Shown here: piece after piece, positions 23,890-35,335 of the stretch
Layout of the letters: each line of letters begins with the position of its first letter
Position numbering within the stretch: the first letter of the stretch is position 1
Assembly (NCBI RefSeq): GCF_021462225.1
Contig: NC_061812.1
Coordinates: 46,419,363-46,483,362, forward strand
DNA length: 64,000 nucleotides
Direction of reading: 5' to 3'
Source of the DNA: Girardinichthys multiradiatus
Taxonomy: Eukaryota; Chordata; Actinopteri; Cyprinodontiformes; Goodeidae
Made by a program: the position numbers and the translations under genes
Notes under the pieces: model-generated
Seen by the model: only the letters and a program-made list of their open reading frames with translations
Told to the model about the DNA's origin: nothing
Databases searched by the model: none

Positions 23890-26800
23890 ACCCAAACTCC
23901 ATCAGAACCAGACCCAAACTCCATCAGAACCAGGAGGAATTTTCTATTAGGACCAGTTAGTCACCCACTATCAGAACCAGGTCCAAACTCAATCTGAACC
24001 AGAAAGAAACCTCTATCAGAACCAGTTCAAAAACCCAGCACAACCTGGAGAAAATCTCTATCAGAACCGGACCCAAATTCCATCAGAACCAAGAGGAAAT
24101 TTCCATCAGAACCAGCCCCAAACTCCATCATAACCAGGAGGAATTCTCCATCAGGACCAGTTAGTCACCCACTATTAGAACCAGGTCCAAACTCAATCAG
24201 AACCAGGAGGAACCTTCTATCAGAACCAGGTCCAAACTCCTTCAGAACCTGGCAAAAAGCTCCATCAGTACAAGGAAAGAAAAACATCAGAACCAGATCC
24301 AAACTCCATCAAAACCAGGAGGAATTCTCCATCAGGACCAGTTAGTCACCCACTATTAGAACCAGGTCCAAACTCAGTCAGATCCCGAAAGAAACCTCTA
24401 TCAGAACCAGTTCCAAGAAGCTTCAGAACCTGGAACAAATCTCCACCGGAACTGGACCCAAACTCCATCAGAATCAGTTAGGGACCCTCCACCAGAAGCA
24501 GGTCCAAATTACCTTCAGAACTAGGAGGAACCTTCTATCTGAACCAGGTCAAAGTCTATCAGAACCAGGTCAAACCTATAAGAACCAGGAAGACCACTTT
24601 GCCAGAGCCAGGTCCAAATCTCCTTCAGAATCAGGAAGTCCCTTCTATCAGAACCATGGTCCAACATTCCTCAGAACCAGACCCAAACTCAATCAGAACC
24701 AGGAGGAATTCTTCATCAGAACCAGTTAGGAACACTCCATCAGAACCAGACCCAAACTCCAGCAGAACCAGGAACAAATCTCCATCAGAACCGGACACAA
24801 ACTCCATCAGGACCAGTTAGTCACCCACTATCAGAACCAGGTCCAAACTCAATCAGAACCAGGAGGAACCTTCTATCAGAACCAGGTCCGAACTCCTTCA
24901 GAACCTGGCAAAAAGCTCCATCAGTACAAGGAAAGAAAAACATCAGAACCAGATCAAAACTCCATCAAAACCAGGAGGAATTCTCCATCAGGACCAGTTA
25001 GTCACCCACTATCAGAACCAGGTCCAAACTCAGTCAGAACCAGAAAGAAACCTCTATCAGAACCAGTTCCAAGAAGCATCAGAACCTGGAATATATCTCC
25101 ACCAGAACCATACCCGAACTACATCAGAACCAGGAGGAATTCTCCATCAGGACCAGTTATTCACCCACTACCAGAACCAGGTCCAAACTCAGTCAGAACC
25201 AGAAAGAAACCTCTATCAGAACCAGTTCCAAGAAGCATCAGAACCTGGAACAAATCTCCACCGGAACTGGACCCAAACTCCATCAGAACCAGGAAAAAAT
25301 CTACATCAGGAACAGTTAGGAACCCACCATCAGAACCAGACCCACACTCCATCAGAACCAGGAACAAATCTCCATCAAAACCAGACCCAAACTCCATCAG
25401 AGCCAGGAGGAATTCTCCATCAGGACCAGTTAGGCACCCACTATCAGAACCAGATCCAAACTCAATCAGAACCAGAAAGAAACCTCTGTCAGAACCAGTT
25501 CAAAAATCCATCAGAACCTGGAGAAAATCTCCATCAGAACTGGACCGAAACTCCATCAGAACCAGTTAGGAACCCTCCACCAGAACCAGGTCCATATCAC
25601 CTTCAGAACCAGGAGGAACCTTCTATCAGAACCAGGTCCAAACTCCATCAGAACCAGGAACAAATCTCCATCAAAACCAGACCCAAACTCCATCAGAGCC
25701 AGGAGGAATTCTCCATCAGGACCAGTTAGGCACCCACTATCAGAACCAGATCCAAACTCAATCAGAACCAGAAAGAAACCTCTATCAGAACCAGTTCAAA
25801 AATCCATCAGAACCTGGAGAAAATCTCCATCAGAACTGGACCGAAACTCCATCAGAACCAGTTAGGAACCCTCCACCAGAACCAGGTCCATATCACCTTC
25901 AGAACCAGGAGGAACCTTCTATCAGAACCAGGTCCAAACTCTATCAGAGCTAAGGAGAATCATCCATCAGAACAAGACACAAACTCCATCAGGACCAGTT
26001 AGGAACCCTCCATCAGAACCAGACCCAAACTCCATCAGAACCAGGAGGAATTCTGTATCAGGACCAGTTAGTCACCCACTATCAGGACCAGGTCCAAACT
26101 CAATCAGAACCAGGAGGAACCTTCTATCAGAACCAGGTCCAAACTCCTTCAGAACCTGGCAAAAAGCTCCATCAGTACAAGGAAAGAAAAACTCCATCAG
26201 AACCAGATCCAAATTCCATCAAAACCAGGAGGAATTCTCCATCAGGACCAGTTAGTCACCCACTATCAGAACCAGGTCCAAACTCAGTCAGAACCAGAAA
26301 GAAACCTCTATCAGAACCAGTTCCAAGAAGCATCAGAACCTGGAATAACTCTCCACAAGAACTGGACCCAAACTCCATCAGAACCAGTTAGGGACCCTCC
26401 ACCAGAACCAAGTCCAAACTCAATCAGAACCAGGAGGAAACATCTATCAGAACCAGGTCCAAACTCCTTCAGAACCTGGCAAAAAGCTCCATCAGTACAA
26501 CGAAAGAAAAACTCCATCAGAACCAGGAACAAATCTCCATCAAAACCAGACCCAAACTCCATCAGAACCAGGAGGAATTCTCCATCAGGACCAGTTATTC
26601 ACCCACTATCAGAACCAGGTCCAAACTCAGTCAGAACCAGAAAGAAACCTCTATCAAAACCATTTCCAAGAAGCATCAGAACCTGGAACAACTCTCCACC
26701 AGAACTGGACCCAAACTCCACCAGAACCAGGAGGAATTCTCCATCAGGACCAGTTATTCACCCACTATCAGAACCAGGTCCAAACTCAGTCAGAACCAGA

Positions 26801-27500
26801 AAGAAACCTCTATCAGAACCAGTTCCAAGAAGCTTCAGAACCTGGAACAAATCTCCAACAGAACTGGACCCAAACTCCATCAGAACCAGTTAGGGACCCT
26901 CCACCACAACCAAGTCCAAATCACCTTCAGAACCAGGAGGAACCTTCTATCAGAACCAGGTCCAAACTCATTCAGAACCTGGCAAAAAGCTCCATCAGTA
27001 CTAGGAAAAACCAGGTCCAAACTCTATCAGAGCTAAGGAGAAACATCCATCAGAACCAGATACAGACTTCCACCAGAACCAGATACATATTTCCATCAGA
27101 ACCAGATCCAAACTCCATCAGAACCAGAAATAAACCTCTTTAAGAACCAGGTTCAAACTCCATCAGAACCTGGCAAAAAGCGCCATCAGAACCAGAAAAC
27201 AAAATCTGTTTAAGAACCTTTTAAATATTTTTATCAGAATCAGGTATAAACCTCTATCAGATCAAGGTCCAAACTCTATCAGAACCAGGATGAAACTTTA
27301 ATCAAAACCAGGTCCCAACTCCACTAGAACCTGGCAAAAATCTCCATAAGAACCTTGAACAAATCTAAACCAGAACCATGTACAAGCATCCATTAGAAAC
27401 AGGTCGTAACTCTATCAGAACCAGGTACAAATCTTCATCAGATCTAGGAAGAACCCTCTATCATAATCAGGAACAAAACCCCAATCAGAAACTCTGTGAG
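23890..27500 (-). repeat. 22/23-bp minisatellite array 2b (inverted), with higher-order repeats
   Basis: About 160 units of the same family as array 2a, now reading AGAACCAGGTCCAAACTC on the plus strand. Higher-order structure is visible. A segment starting at 25381 is repeated almost exactly at 25677 (period 296 bp). The marker AAAAAGCTCCATCAGTAC recurs near 24254, 24909, 26160, 26482 and 26987. Short frames on either strand (for example 24599-24820 and 25161-25397) are repeat translations, not genes. Confidence 0.85.
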
Positions 27501-29007
27501 AACCAGAATGAAATCACTACTCTGTGACTTATGATGATAAGACCATCTTCATAGGTCCCAGGGGAGCATAAAAACAGCGATCATTTGATGTCAGCTACTT
27601 AAACAGCCTCTACTGCTGTTCCAACACCTGAACAAGAGTGAATAATTTTAAAGGGCAATTTCATAGACTTTTGAATATAGGCTGTAGTAAGCATTAGCAT
27701 TTTAGCTCATTTCAGCGTATACATTGCTTTTTGCATAGTACATGGGGTAAATTAATATCAGCCTTCATGCTAGTGATAGCCTATTTGCTAATGTTAGCAT
27801 TTTAGCTTCTCTTTATCCTCTCTTCTCTCTTAGCTGATGAACACATTGCCTTTTTTAGGACATTACCTGTTTGTTTTTGTGTTTCTTCAGGTATTTGTTG
27901 TTAGTTCAATCTTTTCCGAATTTTCTGCCACTTTAAAAAAAATATATTTTAGTACTGAATTCAACTTCTTAGTCTATCTTTTTGCTTCAGTCTATGCCTT
28001 TTCAGCTCATCTATGAGCAGCTCTTTCCTGCTTTATTAAAGTTTTTGTCTGTTTTTGCATTTCAACAACTATTTCAACAAGTAGTTTAGAGGTAACATCA
28101 CCTTGTTATGCTGTTTTTCAGGTAATAGTCTTCCTGCTTAAACAGATCAGATGACAGTTTTTCTTAACTGTTTCTTTGCTTTGAAGGTTTTTCAGCTGAT
28201 ATTCTGCTGTCAACCTTAGCCACTTTCTGCCAGCTTTCAACAAGAGTTTAGCATTTCTATTTTCTTCTAATTTATAAAATTTCAGCAGATTATCTTTAGT
28301 CAATTTCAGTTTGTTTCTGCCAGCTTTCAGCTAAAAAATTCAGCTTACAGTATTCACACTGCATTTTCTAGTTATCAGTGAGAATGCATACATGCTAGAA
28401 ACACCATTCAACTTTTAAAATGTTCACAAGACATTAAGCTATCTTCAAATGATTTAGCTTTTTGATATCTTTTACAGTTCTTCTACAATCGCAATTCAAA
28501 TTTTAGGCAAGATTTTTGACGTTTTTGATTTTATAATGTAATCCTATGGCAGAATTTGTCAGTTGGTAGAGTGTATGCTCTAGGTTTTTGAATAACCTGA
28601 GAAAGAACAAACAAACTCTCCTCACTCGCTCAATTCTCACTCTACTGGCACAAATTATGTATCAAAATGTAGGATGCTCTTTCGCGGTTCAGAAAATGTC
28701 ACCCTCATTGATGTGGGACTAACAGATTTCACGCAACACGCCCGGGAGCAACGCAAAGTCAACTCACCCTCAATGGAAAACTTATAGGAATTTCAGAAAA
28801 AATCAGAGCAAAAAATCCTTAAACTCACTTGTTTTCGAATCGCTGCCTCTCATAAACCGTTCAAGTTAGAGACATGAGATTTGCACCAATTAATCTTCAG
28901 ACCTTGCTGGCACTCACAGTGAAGGAATTATTTTGATACCTTTTATTGTCTTGTCATGAATAAAGTTTGTTTAGGAGTACCAAATCTGTCCTTCCCAAAA
29001 TCGCTTA
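27500..29007 (-). repeat. Inverted leader and tail modules of the composite repeat
   Basis: Reverse complement of 6512-7384 (here 27500-28390) and of about 8080-8670 (here 28390-29007). The module order read on the minus strand is tail, leader, array. At 6512-8700 it is leader, array, tail. A 61-aa frame at 28118-28303 is simply leader sequence, also present as its counterpart at 6608-6795. Confidence 0.7.
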
Positions 29008-29017
29008 GAATAAGCGA

Positions 29018-29570
29018 AGGACCACGTCATCTGTAAAAAGAGACTAAATCCATTGGTGCCCAAACCAGACCCCCTGCGCCTAGAAATCCTGTCCATAAAA
29101 GTTATGAACAGGACCGGTGACAAAGGGCAGCCCTGCCGGAGTCCAACATGCACCGGGAATAGGTCCGACTTAGTGCCGGAAATGCGGACCAAACTCCTGC
29201 TCCACTTGTACAGAGACCGGATGGCACCTAATAAAGGGCCCCAATTCCATACTCCTGGAGAACCCCCCACAGGGCACCATGAGGGACACAGTCGAATGCC
29301 ATCCCCAGGTCCACAAAACACATGTGGACTAGTTAGGCAAACTCCCATGAACCCTCGAATACCCTGTAGAGGTTATGGAGCTGGTCCAGTGTTCCACGGC
29401 CGGGATGAAAACCACACTGCTCCTCCTGAAGCCGAGGTGCGACTATTGGCTGGACTCTCTTCTCCAATACCCTGGCGTAGGCCTTACAAGGGAGGCTGAG
29501 GAGTGTGATCCCCCTGTAGTTGGAACACACCCTCCGGTCACCCTTCTTATGAAGGGGGACAACCACCCCA
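29018..29570 (-). mobile_element. Rex3 RT fragment
   Basis: Minus-strand Rex3 RT segment corresponding to 3095-3660 of the large copy. It contains [39 protein letters not shown] and an exact CGGTGACAAAGGGCAGCCCT. It is truncated at both ends: by the minisatellite composite at 29007 and by a Rex1 tail at 29571. Several frameshifts are present. Confidence 0.88.
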
Positions 29571-29640
29571 TAAAGTATTTTTGAATTTAATTGAATTAAA
29601 ATAATTTAATTCAATTCAATTCAAAAATACTTTATTAATC
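29571..29640. repeat. Palindromic Rex1 3' tails
   Basis: TAAAGTATTTTTGAATTTAA in plus orientation faces the same tail in minus orientation (ATTCAATTCAAAAATACTTT), so about 30 bp on each side pair. The minus tail belongs to the Rex1 copy that follows. The plus piece is an orphan tail with no body. Confidence 0.7.
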
Positions 29641-29673
29641 CCAAAGGGAAATTAAATGTTGTTGTAGCTCATA

Positions 29674-31059
29674 TTATGAAGGTTTCCTCAAAGTGCCGTT
29701 GTAGATGCTGATGGCTGTGGGCAGGAAGGATCTCCTGTAGCGCTCCATCTTACAGCAGATCTGAAGAAGCCTCTGACTGAAGACACTCTGTTGTTGTAGG
29801 ACAGTCTCATGAAGAGGATGCTCAAGGTTCTCCATAATATTCTTCATTTTATGAAGAATCCGTCTTTCCACAATGATCTCCAGAGGTTCCAGAGGAGTCT
29901 CCAGAACAGAGCCAGCCTTTTTTATCAGCTTGTTGAGCTTTTTTAAGTCCCTGGCTCTGATGCTGCTTCTCCAGCAGATGATGGCAGAAGAGATCACACT
30001 CTCCACAACAGACTTATAGAAGATATGCAGCATCTTGCTGCAAACACCAAAGGACCTAAGCTTCCTCAAGAAGTACAGTCTGCTCTGTCCCTTCTTGTAG
30101 ATAGCTTCACAGTTGCATCTCCACTCTAGTCTGTTGTCCAGGTGAACACCGAGGTATTTATACTCCTCCACCACCTCCACTTCTTCTCCCATGATGGAAA
30201 TAGTTTTTGACTTATTCCTGTTTCTTTTAAAATCTACAATCATCTCCTTTGTTTTAGTCACGTTCAAAATGAGATGATTGTTTCCACACCATGCCACAAA
30301 GCGGTCCACCACCTTCCTGTACTCAGCTTCTTGTCCATCTCTGATCCACCCCACGACTGCAGAATCATCCGAGTATTTCTGCAGATGACAGGAGTCTGTC
30401 TTGAACTGGAAGTCTGAGGTGTACAGAGTGAAAAGGCATGGTGAGAGTACAGTCCCCTGTGGTGCTCCTGTGGTGCTGACTACCTGGTTAGACTCACAAC
30501 CCTTCAGTCTCACAAACTGTGGTCTGTTTGTCAGGTAGTCTTTGATCCAGGAGATTGTTGAGGCCTCCACCTGAATCTTCTGGAGTTTCTGATAAAGCAA
30601 ATCAGGTTGGATTGTATTAAATGTACTGGAGAAATCAAAGAACATGATCCTCACAGTGCTGGTGGCTTTGTTCAGATGACAGTGGGTTTGTTGAAGCAGG
30701 TGTATGGTGGCATCTTCAACTCCAACTCCACAGCGATAAGCAAACTGAAGGGGGTCCTGATGGTTTACTGTTTGCTTACTCAGGTGGGCCAACAGGAGTC
30801 TCTCTAGGACCTTCATGATGTGAGATGTCAGGGCAACAAGTCTATAGTCATTGAGGACTGATGGGTGAGTTTTCTTTGGTACCGGAACAAGACAGGAGGT
30901 CTTCCACAACACCGGAACCTTCTTCTGGGCCAGGCTAAGGTTGAAGAGGTGCTGCATAATCCCACAGAGCTGCTCTGCACAGGCCTTCAGGACTCTAGGG
31001 CTGACATGATCTGGACCTGCAGCCTTATTCCTATTCAGTCTCTCCAGTTGTCTCTTCAC
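29674..31059 (-). pseudogene. Rex1 reverse transcriptase ORF (461 aa)
   Basis: Uninterrupted RT frame starting at MKRQLERLNRNKAAGPD. The first catalytic region is FFDFSSTFNT at 140-149, GAPQGTVLSP lies near 198-207, and YSDD is at 229-232, the form used by Rex1. The frame closes with IYNGTLRKPS and a stop at 29674. It lies one frame away from the endonuclease ORF, so the original single polyprotein is split. Closely similar throughout to 53055-54440. Confidence 0.88.
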
Positions 31060-31484
31060 CTGACTTCTTGAGACACACAGGTGGAAGGGGAAGCAAAGGA
31101 AGTATCAGCATCTTCTGATATGGTTGAAGGCAAACATGTAGAAGCAGAAGGGTCTAGGGCTGAGGTGGAAGATAAAAAATGTGAGGTGTTACTGGACAGC
31201 TGTGGGTCAAAGGAGGATGGGATGTCTGTTTGCCTGTGAGCAGGAGAGGAGGATGCGAAGCTTGTTTCTGAACTGAACCTATTGAAGAATGTGTTCAGTT
31301 CATTGGCTCTGTCCAGACCTTCATCGGTCGGATCATCCTTCTGCTTGAAGCCTGTGATCTTCTTCATCCCTGTCCACACATCTCTGATATTGTTTTACTG
31401 GAGCTTGCTCTCCAGCTTCTTCTTGTACACCTCCTTGCTGTCTCTTATCTTGACTTTAAGTTGCTTGTGTAAACTCCTCAAAAA

Positions 31485-32816
31485 TTATCTGTCACCCTCT
31501 CTGAAGGCTCTTTTTTTCTTGTTAAGCAGGTCCTTCAGGTCACTGGTGATCCAAGGTTTGTTATTGGGGAAGCATCTCATGGTTCTGGTGGGGATGATGT
31601 TATCCACACAGAAGTTTATATAGTCGGTTACACACTCAGTCATGGCATTGATGTCCTCTCCATGTGGCTGGCACAGTGCGTCCCAGTCTGTAGCCTCAAA
31701 GCAACCTTGCAGAGCGTCTTCAGCTTCCTGTGACCATTTTCTCACAGTCCTCTTTATTACAGGTTGCCTCTGAACAAGGGACTTATATTTCGAGCAGAGA
31801 AAAACAAGATTGTGATCTGATTTGCCTAGAGGAGGTCTTGCTGTAGAGATGTATGAGTCCTTGACATTTGCATAAAACAAATCCAATGTTTTGTTTTCTC
31901 TGGTAGAGCAGCTGACAAACTGTTGAAATGTTGGAAGTGTAGCAGAGAGTGAAGCATGGTTAAAATCACCAGAAATTGCCACAAAAGCATTGGGGTTTTG
32001 TGCCTGTAGCTTAGCAACAACTGAGCTGATGGCATCACATGCAGTGTCGGCAACAGCGGAAGGTGGAACGTAAGCTGTTGCCAAAATAACACTGGTGAAC
32101 TCTCTGGGTAAATAATATGGACAAAAACTTACTGCCAACAGTTCAATATCTGGACTGCAGAGACGACACTTCACAGTAACATGTTCTGGATTACACCATC
32201 TGTTGTTCACAAGTACTGCCAGTCCACCTCCTTTACATTTGACGCTCCTCTTTAAATCTCTGTCTGCTCGTATAGTTAAAAAGCCCAGCAGAAAGAGACT
32301 GGAGTCGGGGATATAATCCTGCAGCCATGTCTCTGTAAAACACATAATACTGCATGCCCGGTACTCTGGCTGGGTCCGTTGTAGGGCTTGGAGTTCATCC
32401 AACCTGTTTCCCAACGATCTCACATTGCCCATCATAATCGACGGAAGAGATGATTTGAACTTCCTCCTTCTCTCTTTTCTCTTAGCTCCTGCTCTGCATC
32501 CACGGCGTCTCCTTTTCAACTCATTGGGGATTTGGGGTTGTAGTTGAAGTATTATTTGAGCTATTGAGATATTAATCAGCTGCTCCCGGTTGTAAGAAAC
32601 AACCCCGTTGCCATGGCAATGCATCATAACAAATGTCCAAAAATAGAAAGTATTAAGAAAAATCCTCCAAGCTGCACAGCATCCGACACCGGAGTGGACA
32701 GTCATCCAAAAAAAATCAACTGTATCCACCACAAGAGGAATAGTTCCCAAAAAAGAATAAATCAGAATCAAAAGTAACAGAGCTACTCCAACCTGCTGCC
32801 ACCTTGAGCGGCGCAA
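31485..32816 (-). pseudogene. Rex1 endonuclease domain ORF
   Basis: 443 codons from the ATG at 32816. A hydrophobic and then basic N-terminal region is followed by an APE-like endonuclease: FTETWLQDYIPDSS, GGGLAVLVNN, ISGDFNHASL (catalytic Asp/Asn region), NKTLDLFYANVKDSY and GKSDHNLVFL, the last carrying the catalytic Asp-His pair. It ends at a TAA after AFREGDR. The same frame continues to 31056 with a second stop, through the linker VWTGMKKITGFK. The family role is nicking target DNA to prime reverse transcription. Confidence 0.85.
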
Positions 32817-32884
32817 TTCTAGAATTCAATCCCTCATCATGGAGTTCTCATTTGGTCTGGATCGAATATGCACATAATACATTA

Positions 32885-33140
32885 ACCTCCTCTGGCACTG
32901 GGCTGTCCCCTTTTGAGGCCGAAATTTTTAGTGGACACCCTGCATATTCTGTGAGGCGTATCTAGGATGTTCGTCGCAGAGGTCGGTGTTGGCAGTTCCT
33001 CATTGATTGGGAGGGTTATGGTCCTGAGGAGCGGCAGTGAGTTCCTAGGTCAGTGATTCTCGACCCGGGCCTGATTTCTTCCTTCTACAGGAAGCAGCCG
33101 GAGAAACGGTCACTGAGAGGCGATTCTTGAGGGAGGGGCA
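32885..33140 (+). pseudogene. Ty3/gypsy integrase C-terminus with chromodomain
   Basis: Broken plus-strand translation around 32950-33110 gives FLIDWEGYGPEERQ, then ILDPGLISSFYRKQPEK. WEGYGPEER...W followed by ILDP is the signature of the chromodomain at the C-terminus of chromovirus integrases, which targets integration to marked chromatin (family knowledge). In-frame stops are present. A purine tract and LTR-like sequence follow directly, which fits the 3' end of a gypsy element. Confidence 0.7.
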
Positions 33141-33510
33141 CTGTAGGGATTCCATCTGTTGGGTTGCACCACTAGTAATCTTCCCGCAGCTCCTGAAGGA
33201 ATCCCAGCTGTCAGCAATCCAGCTTTGGTGTGGAAGCTTGGCTACTATATCCTGGGGATCGTGCAAGATTCTCAGGGTGCTGTGCCATACAAGAACCACA
33301 GCTGATTTGACACCATTAGGATTTTCTGGTCCGACCTGTCCCTCTCCAACAGAACCTCAAACCCTGAAATCCCTCTTCCTCTCCGGACTTCAACACCACT
33401 ACATCATAGGAGAAATCAACCAAATCATTCTTTAATTCACCTTTGAATTCACCACTCACATGTTCTCTTCCTCCGCAGCACCTCCTGAGATTCCCTCCTG
33501 TGACTAATCA
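33141..33510 (+). repeat. Probable 3' LTR of the chromodomain gypsy
   Basis: Begins TGTAGGGATT straight after the purine tract GAGGGAGGGGCAC. The right end near 33510 (ACTAATCA) is uncertain. No partner LTR in the window. Confidence 0.45.
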
Positions 33511-33589
33511 AAAAAGTTACTTACCTTTCTTTTGTGTCCTTGTGGATTTATCTGACCTCTGTGCTCTAAGCTCCAGGTTATTTAGTCAA

Positions 33590-34310
33590 GACAATGACAC
33601 TATTACTTCAAACTATGTAGGTTGTTGGAGTGAGAAGGGATTATCAATTGAACTAATAATGTTCTGAAGCTCTATATTGATATTTAAGTTGTGATTTTTA
33701 GAGAGCTCTTCAACTGAGCTAACAAAAAATGTATTAAATTTAGCTATCTCTTTGGAGTCAAGTTCTCCTTATTTGAGTTCTTGCAGATTTGGGACTTTCC
33801 CTTCAAGTTTACTTATATTGTCTTCCACATTGCAGATGTATTTCCTCTAGCTTCAGTAATCACTGAAATGTAAAAATTTGCTTTTGAATTTCTTAAATCT
33901 TAATTCACACAATTTCTTGGACTTTTGTACGTAGCTATGTCAGTGGATAACTTGCTCTTGGTTGCTTGCTTTAAAGCTTGGTCTCTTTGCTTCATACGTT
34001 GTTCAATGGGCTCACAAATCCAAAGTATAGATTTTTGGGTGTCATTTTTTTGTTATTTTTAAAAGACACCAATCAATTTGTTTTAATTCTTGTCATTCAC
34101 TGCACACCTTGGAATTATCCTGTTTTAAAATTCCTAATACAATTTTGGCTTATTAATATTCATTAACAGGTTTTTAGATTTAGTTTTCTCAATAGTAAAA
34201 GCATATTATGATTAGACAATCTGGTCAAAACATTAAATAACTTCAGTATTCTTTGTTCTTTGTTTGAAAAAACTAAATCTAATTTGGCGAGTTTGGAGTG
34301 TGACCCAAGT
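33590..34310 (-). mobile_element. Non-LTR retrotransposon relic, EN end and linker
   Basis: The minus strand reads SNHNMLLLLRKLNLK (end of an endonuclease domain) near 34190-34260, then QRDQALKQATKSKLS-like sequence and a GELDSKEIAKFNTFFVSSVE linker towards 33700. Many stops. Clade not fixed; a CR1/L2-group LINE is likely. Confidence 0.5.
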
Positions 34311-34539
34311 ACGGAGGCCTTGGTCCTAAAAGCAGCTGCAACAGGTTCCAGCCCACTGACGCATGTCCACCCCCTCTCTCTACCCCTTTTCCTGTCGGCT
34401 CACTTTTAAAAAATAGAGAGAAACATGAAAGAAAAAGAAAAGCCACTAGTGCCTAAAAAAAAAAAAGAAAACATCTTTTTGAGTCTCACTTGATTTGTTG
34501 TTAGGGCAGCCACTTAGATGATTTGAAAGAAATCATCTA

Positions 34540-34700
34540 GTCAGTCAGTCATTTTCTATACCACTTCTTCTATAGTGGGTCTCCCCGCGACCAACTGTGG
34601 AGCCTGGGCGAGAGGCGGGGTACACCCTGGACAGGTCGCCAGTCCATCGCAGGGCAACACACAAACAACCATGCACACACTCATAGAACACCATGATCCT
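34540..34700 (-). repeat. Dispersed fish repeat, inverted relative to 10360-10523
   Basis: Contains GCGAGAGGCGGGGTACACCC and TCGCCAGTCCATCGCAGGGC, the reverse complement of the repeat at 10360-10523. Confidence 0.6.
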
Positions 34701-34799
34701 AAACTGCACCAAAGTACTAAAGGCAACAGGGAAACATCAACACAACATATTTGTACATCACAATCAAAGTTTAATTATGTAAATTTAATAGTGTTGAGC

Positions 34800-35300
34800 A
34801 CTATCCATTAATAGAGTTTTTATTTCATTTAGTTTTGGCTGTAACTAATTATATGTGCTCTTTTTCAGACTCTAACCTTGAAAACTGGCTCAGAGTTTAT
34901 CTGTTGTTTCTAGGTGAAACAACTAAAGGAGCTACATCCATTAACATTTACTTCTCCTTCCCATTGAAAGGACTTCTGGATCAGTGCTTCTTTGCTCTCT
35001 TTGTGTCTCTGCTCTGTTCTTTCTCTCAAACCCTCAGTTGATCGTGGCAGATGGCCGCTCACACTGAGCCTGGTTCTGCTGGAGGTTTCTTCCTGTTAAA
35101 AGGGAGTTTTTCCTCTCCACTGTCGCTACATGCATGCTCAGTATGAGGGATTGCTGCAAAGTCAACGCCAGTGACTGTCCACTGTCTCTACATGCTCATC
35201 CGGGAGGAGGGAATGCCGCAAGTCACTGACTTGATGTAATCTGCTGGGTTTCCTTAGACAAAAATAGGTTTTATCCAATTTGAATAAATAACTAACTGAC
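34800..35300 (+). repeat. L2-type LINE 3' UTR
   Basis: Contains TGGCCGCTCACACTGAGCCT, GGTTTCTTCCTGTTAAAAGG and CTACATGCATGCTCAGTATG, a very common fish repeat that I associate with the 3' UTR of L2-group LINEs. It ends in an AT-rich tail (TTGAATAAATAACTAACTGA). No coding part is attached. Confidence 0.6.
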
Positions 35301-35335
35301 GGCACTGTTCAATGGTTAGGATTAATTGGAATGTA

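Larger units (their letters stand above)
22055..29007. repeat. Giant inverted repeat of the composite minisatellite element
   Basis: Left arm: leader 22055-22984 then array 22985-23868, both plus. Spacer: about 20 bp around CTAACAGCCTATATGCCTAT. Right arm: array 23890-27500 and leader 27500-28390, both inverted, then an inverted tail module to 29007. The conserved leader block CCTGGGACCTATGAAGATGG at 22930 is mirrored near 27550. The arrays are unequal (about 0.9 and 3.6 kb). The right side is cut off by a Rex3 fragment at 29018. Nothing in it codes for a credible protein. Confidence 0.7.
29605..32820 (-). mobile_element. Rex1/Babar LINE, nearly complete EN-RT
   Basis: The element runs from an endonuclease start near 32816 to a 3' end with a very short UTR (CTTTGGGATTAATAAAGTAT) and a (TTGAA)n-like tail. 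The region around FFDFSSTFNT and SRLYFLRKL corresponds to the sites used for Rex1 RT PCR in fish (known family markers). It is broken by two in-frame stops (31485-31487 and near 31394) and a frameshift before the RT frame. A second, 5'-truncated copy is at 52988-54561. Confidence 0.85.

Noticed and set aside
24599..24820. Repetitive SEPGPN-type protein frames in the minisatellite (also 23209-23442, 25161-25397, 26311-26562)
   Set aside because: Frames occur on both strands, are short, lack start context and are broken every few units. They are by-products of 45-bp dimers.
23890..27500. CRISPR-like regular repeats
   Set aside because: Units are contiguous and imperfect with no unique spacers, and the genome is clearly vertebrate.
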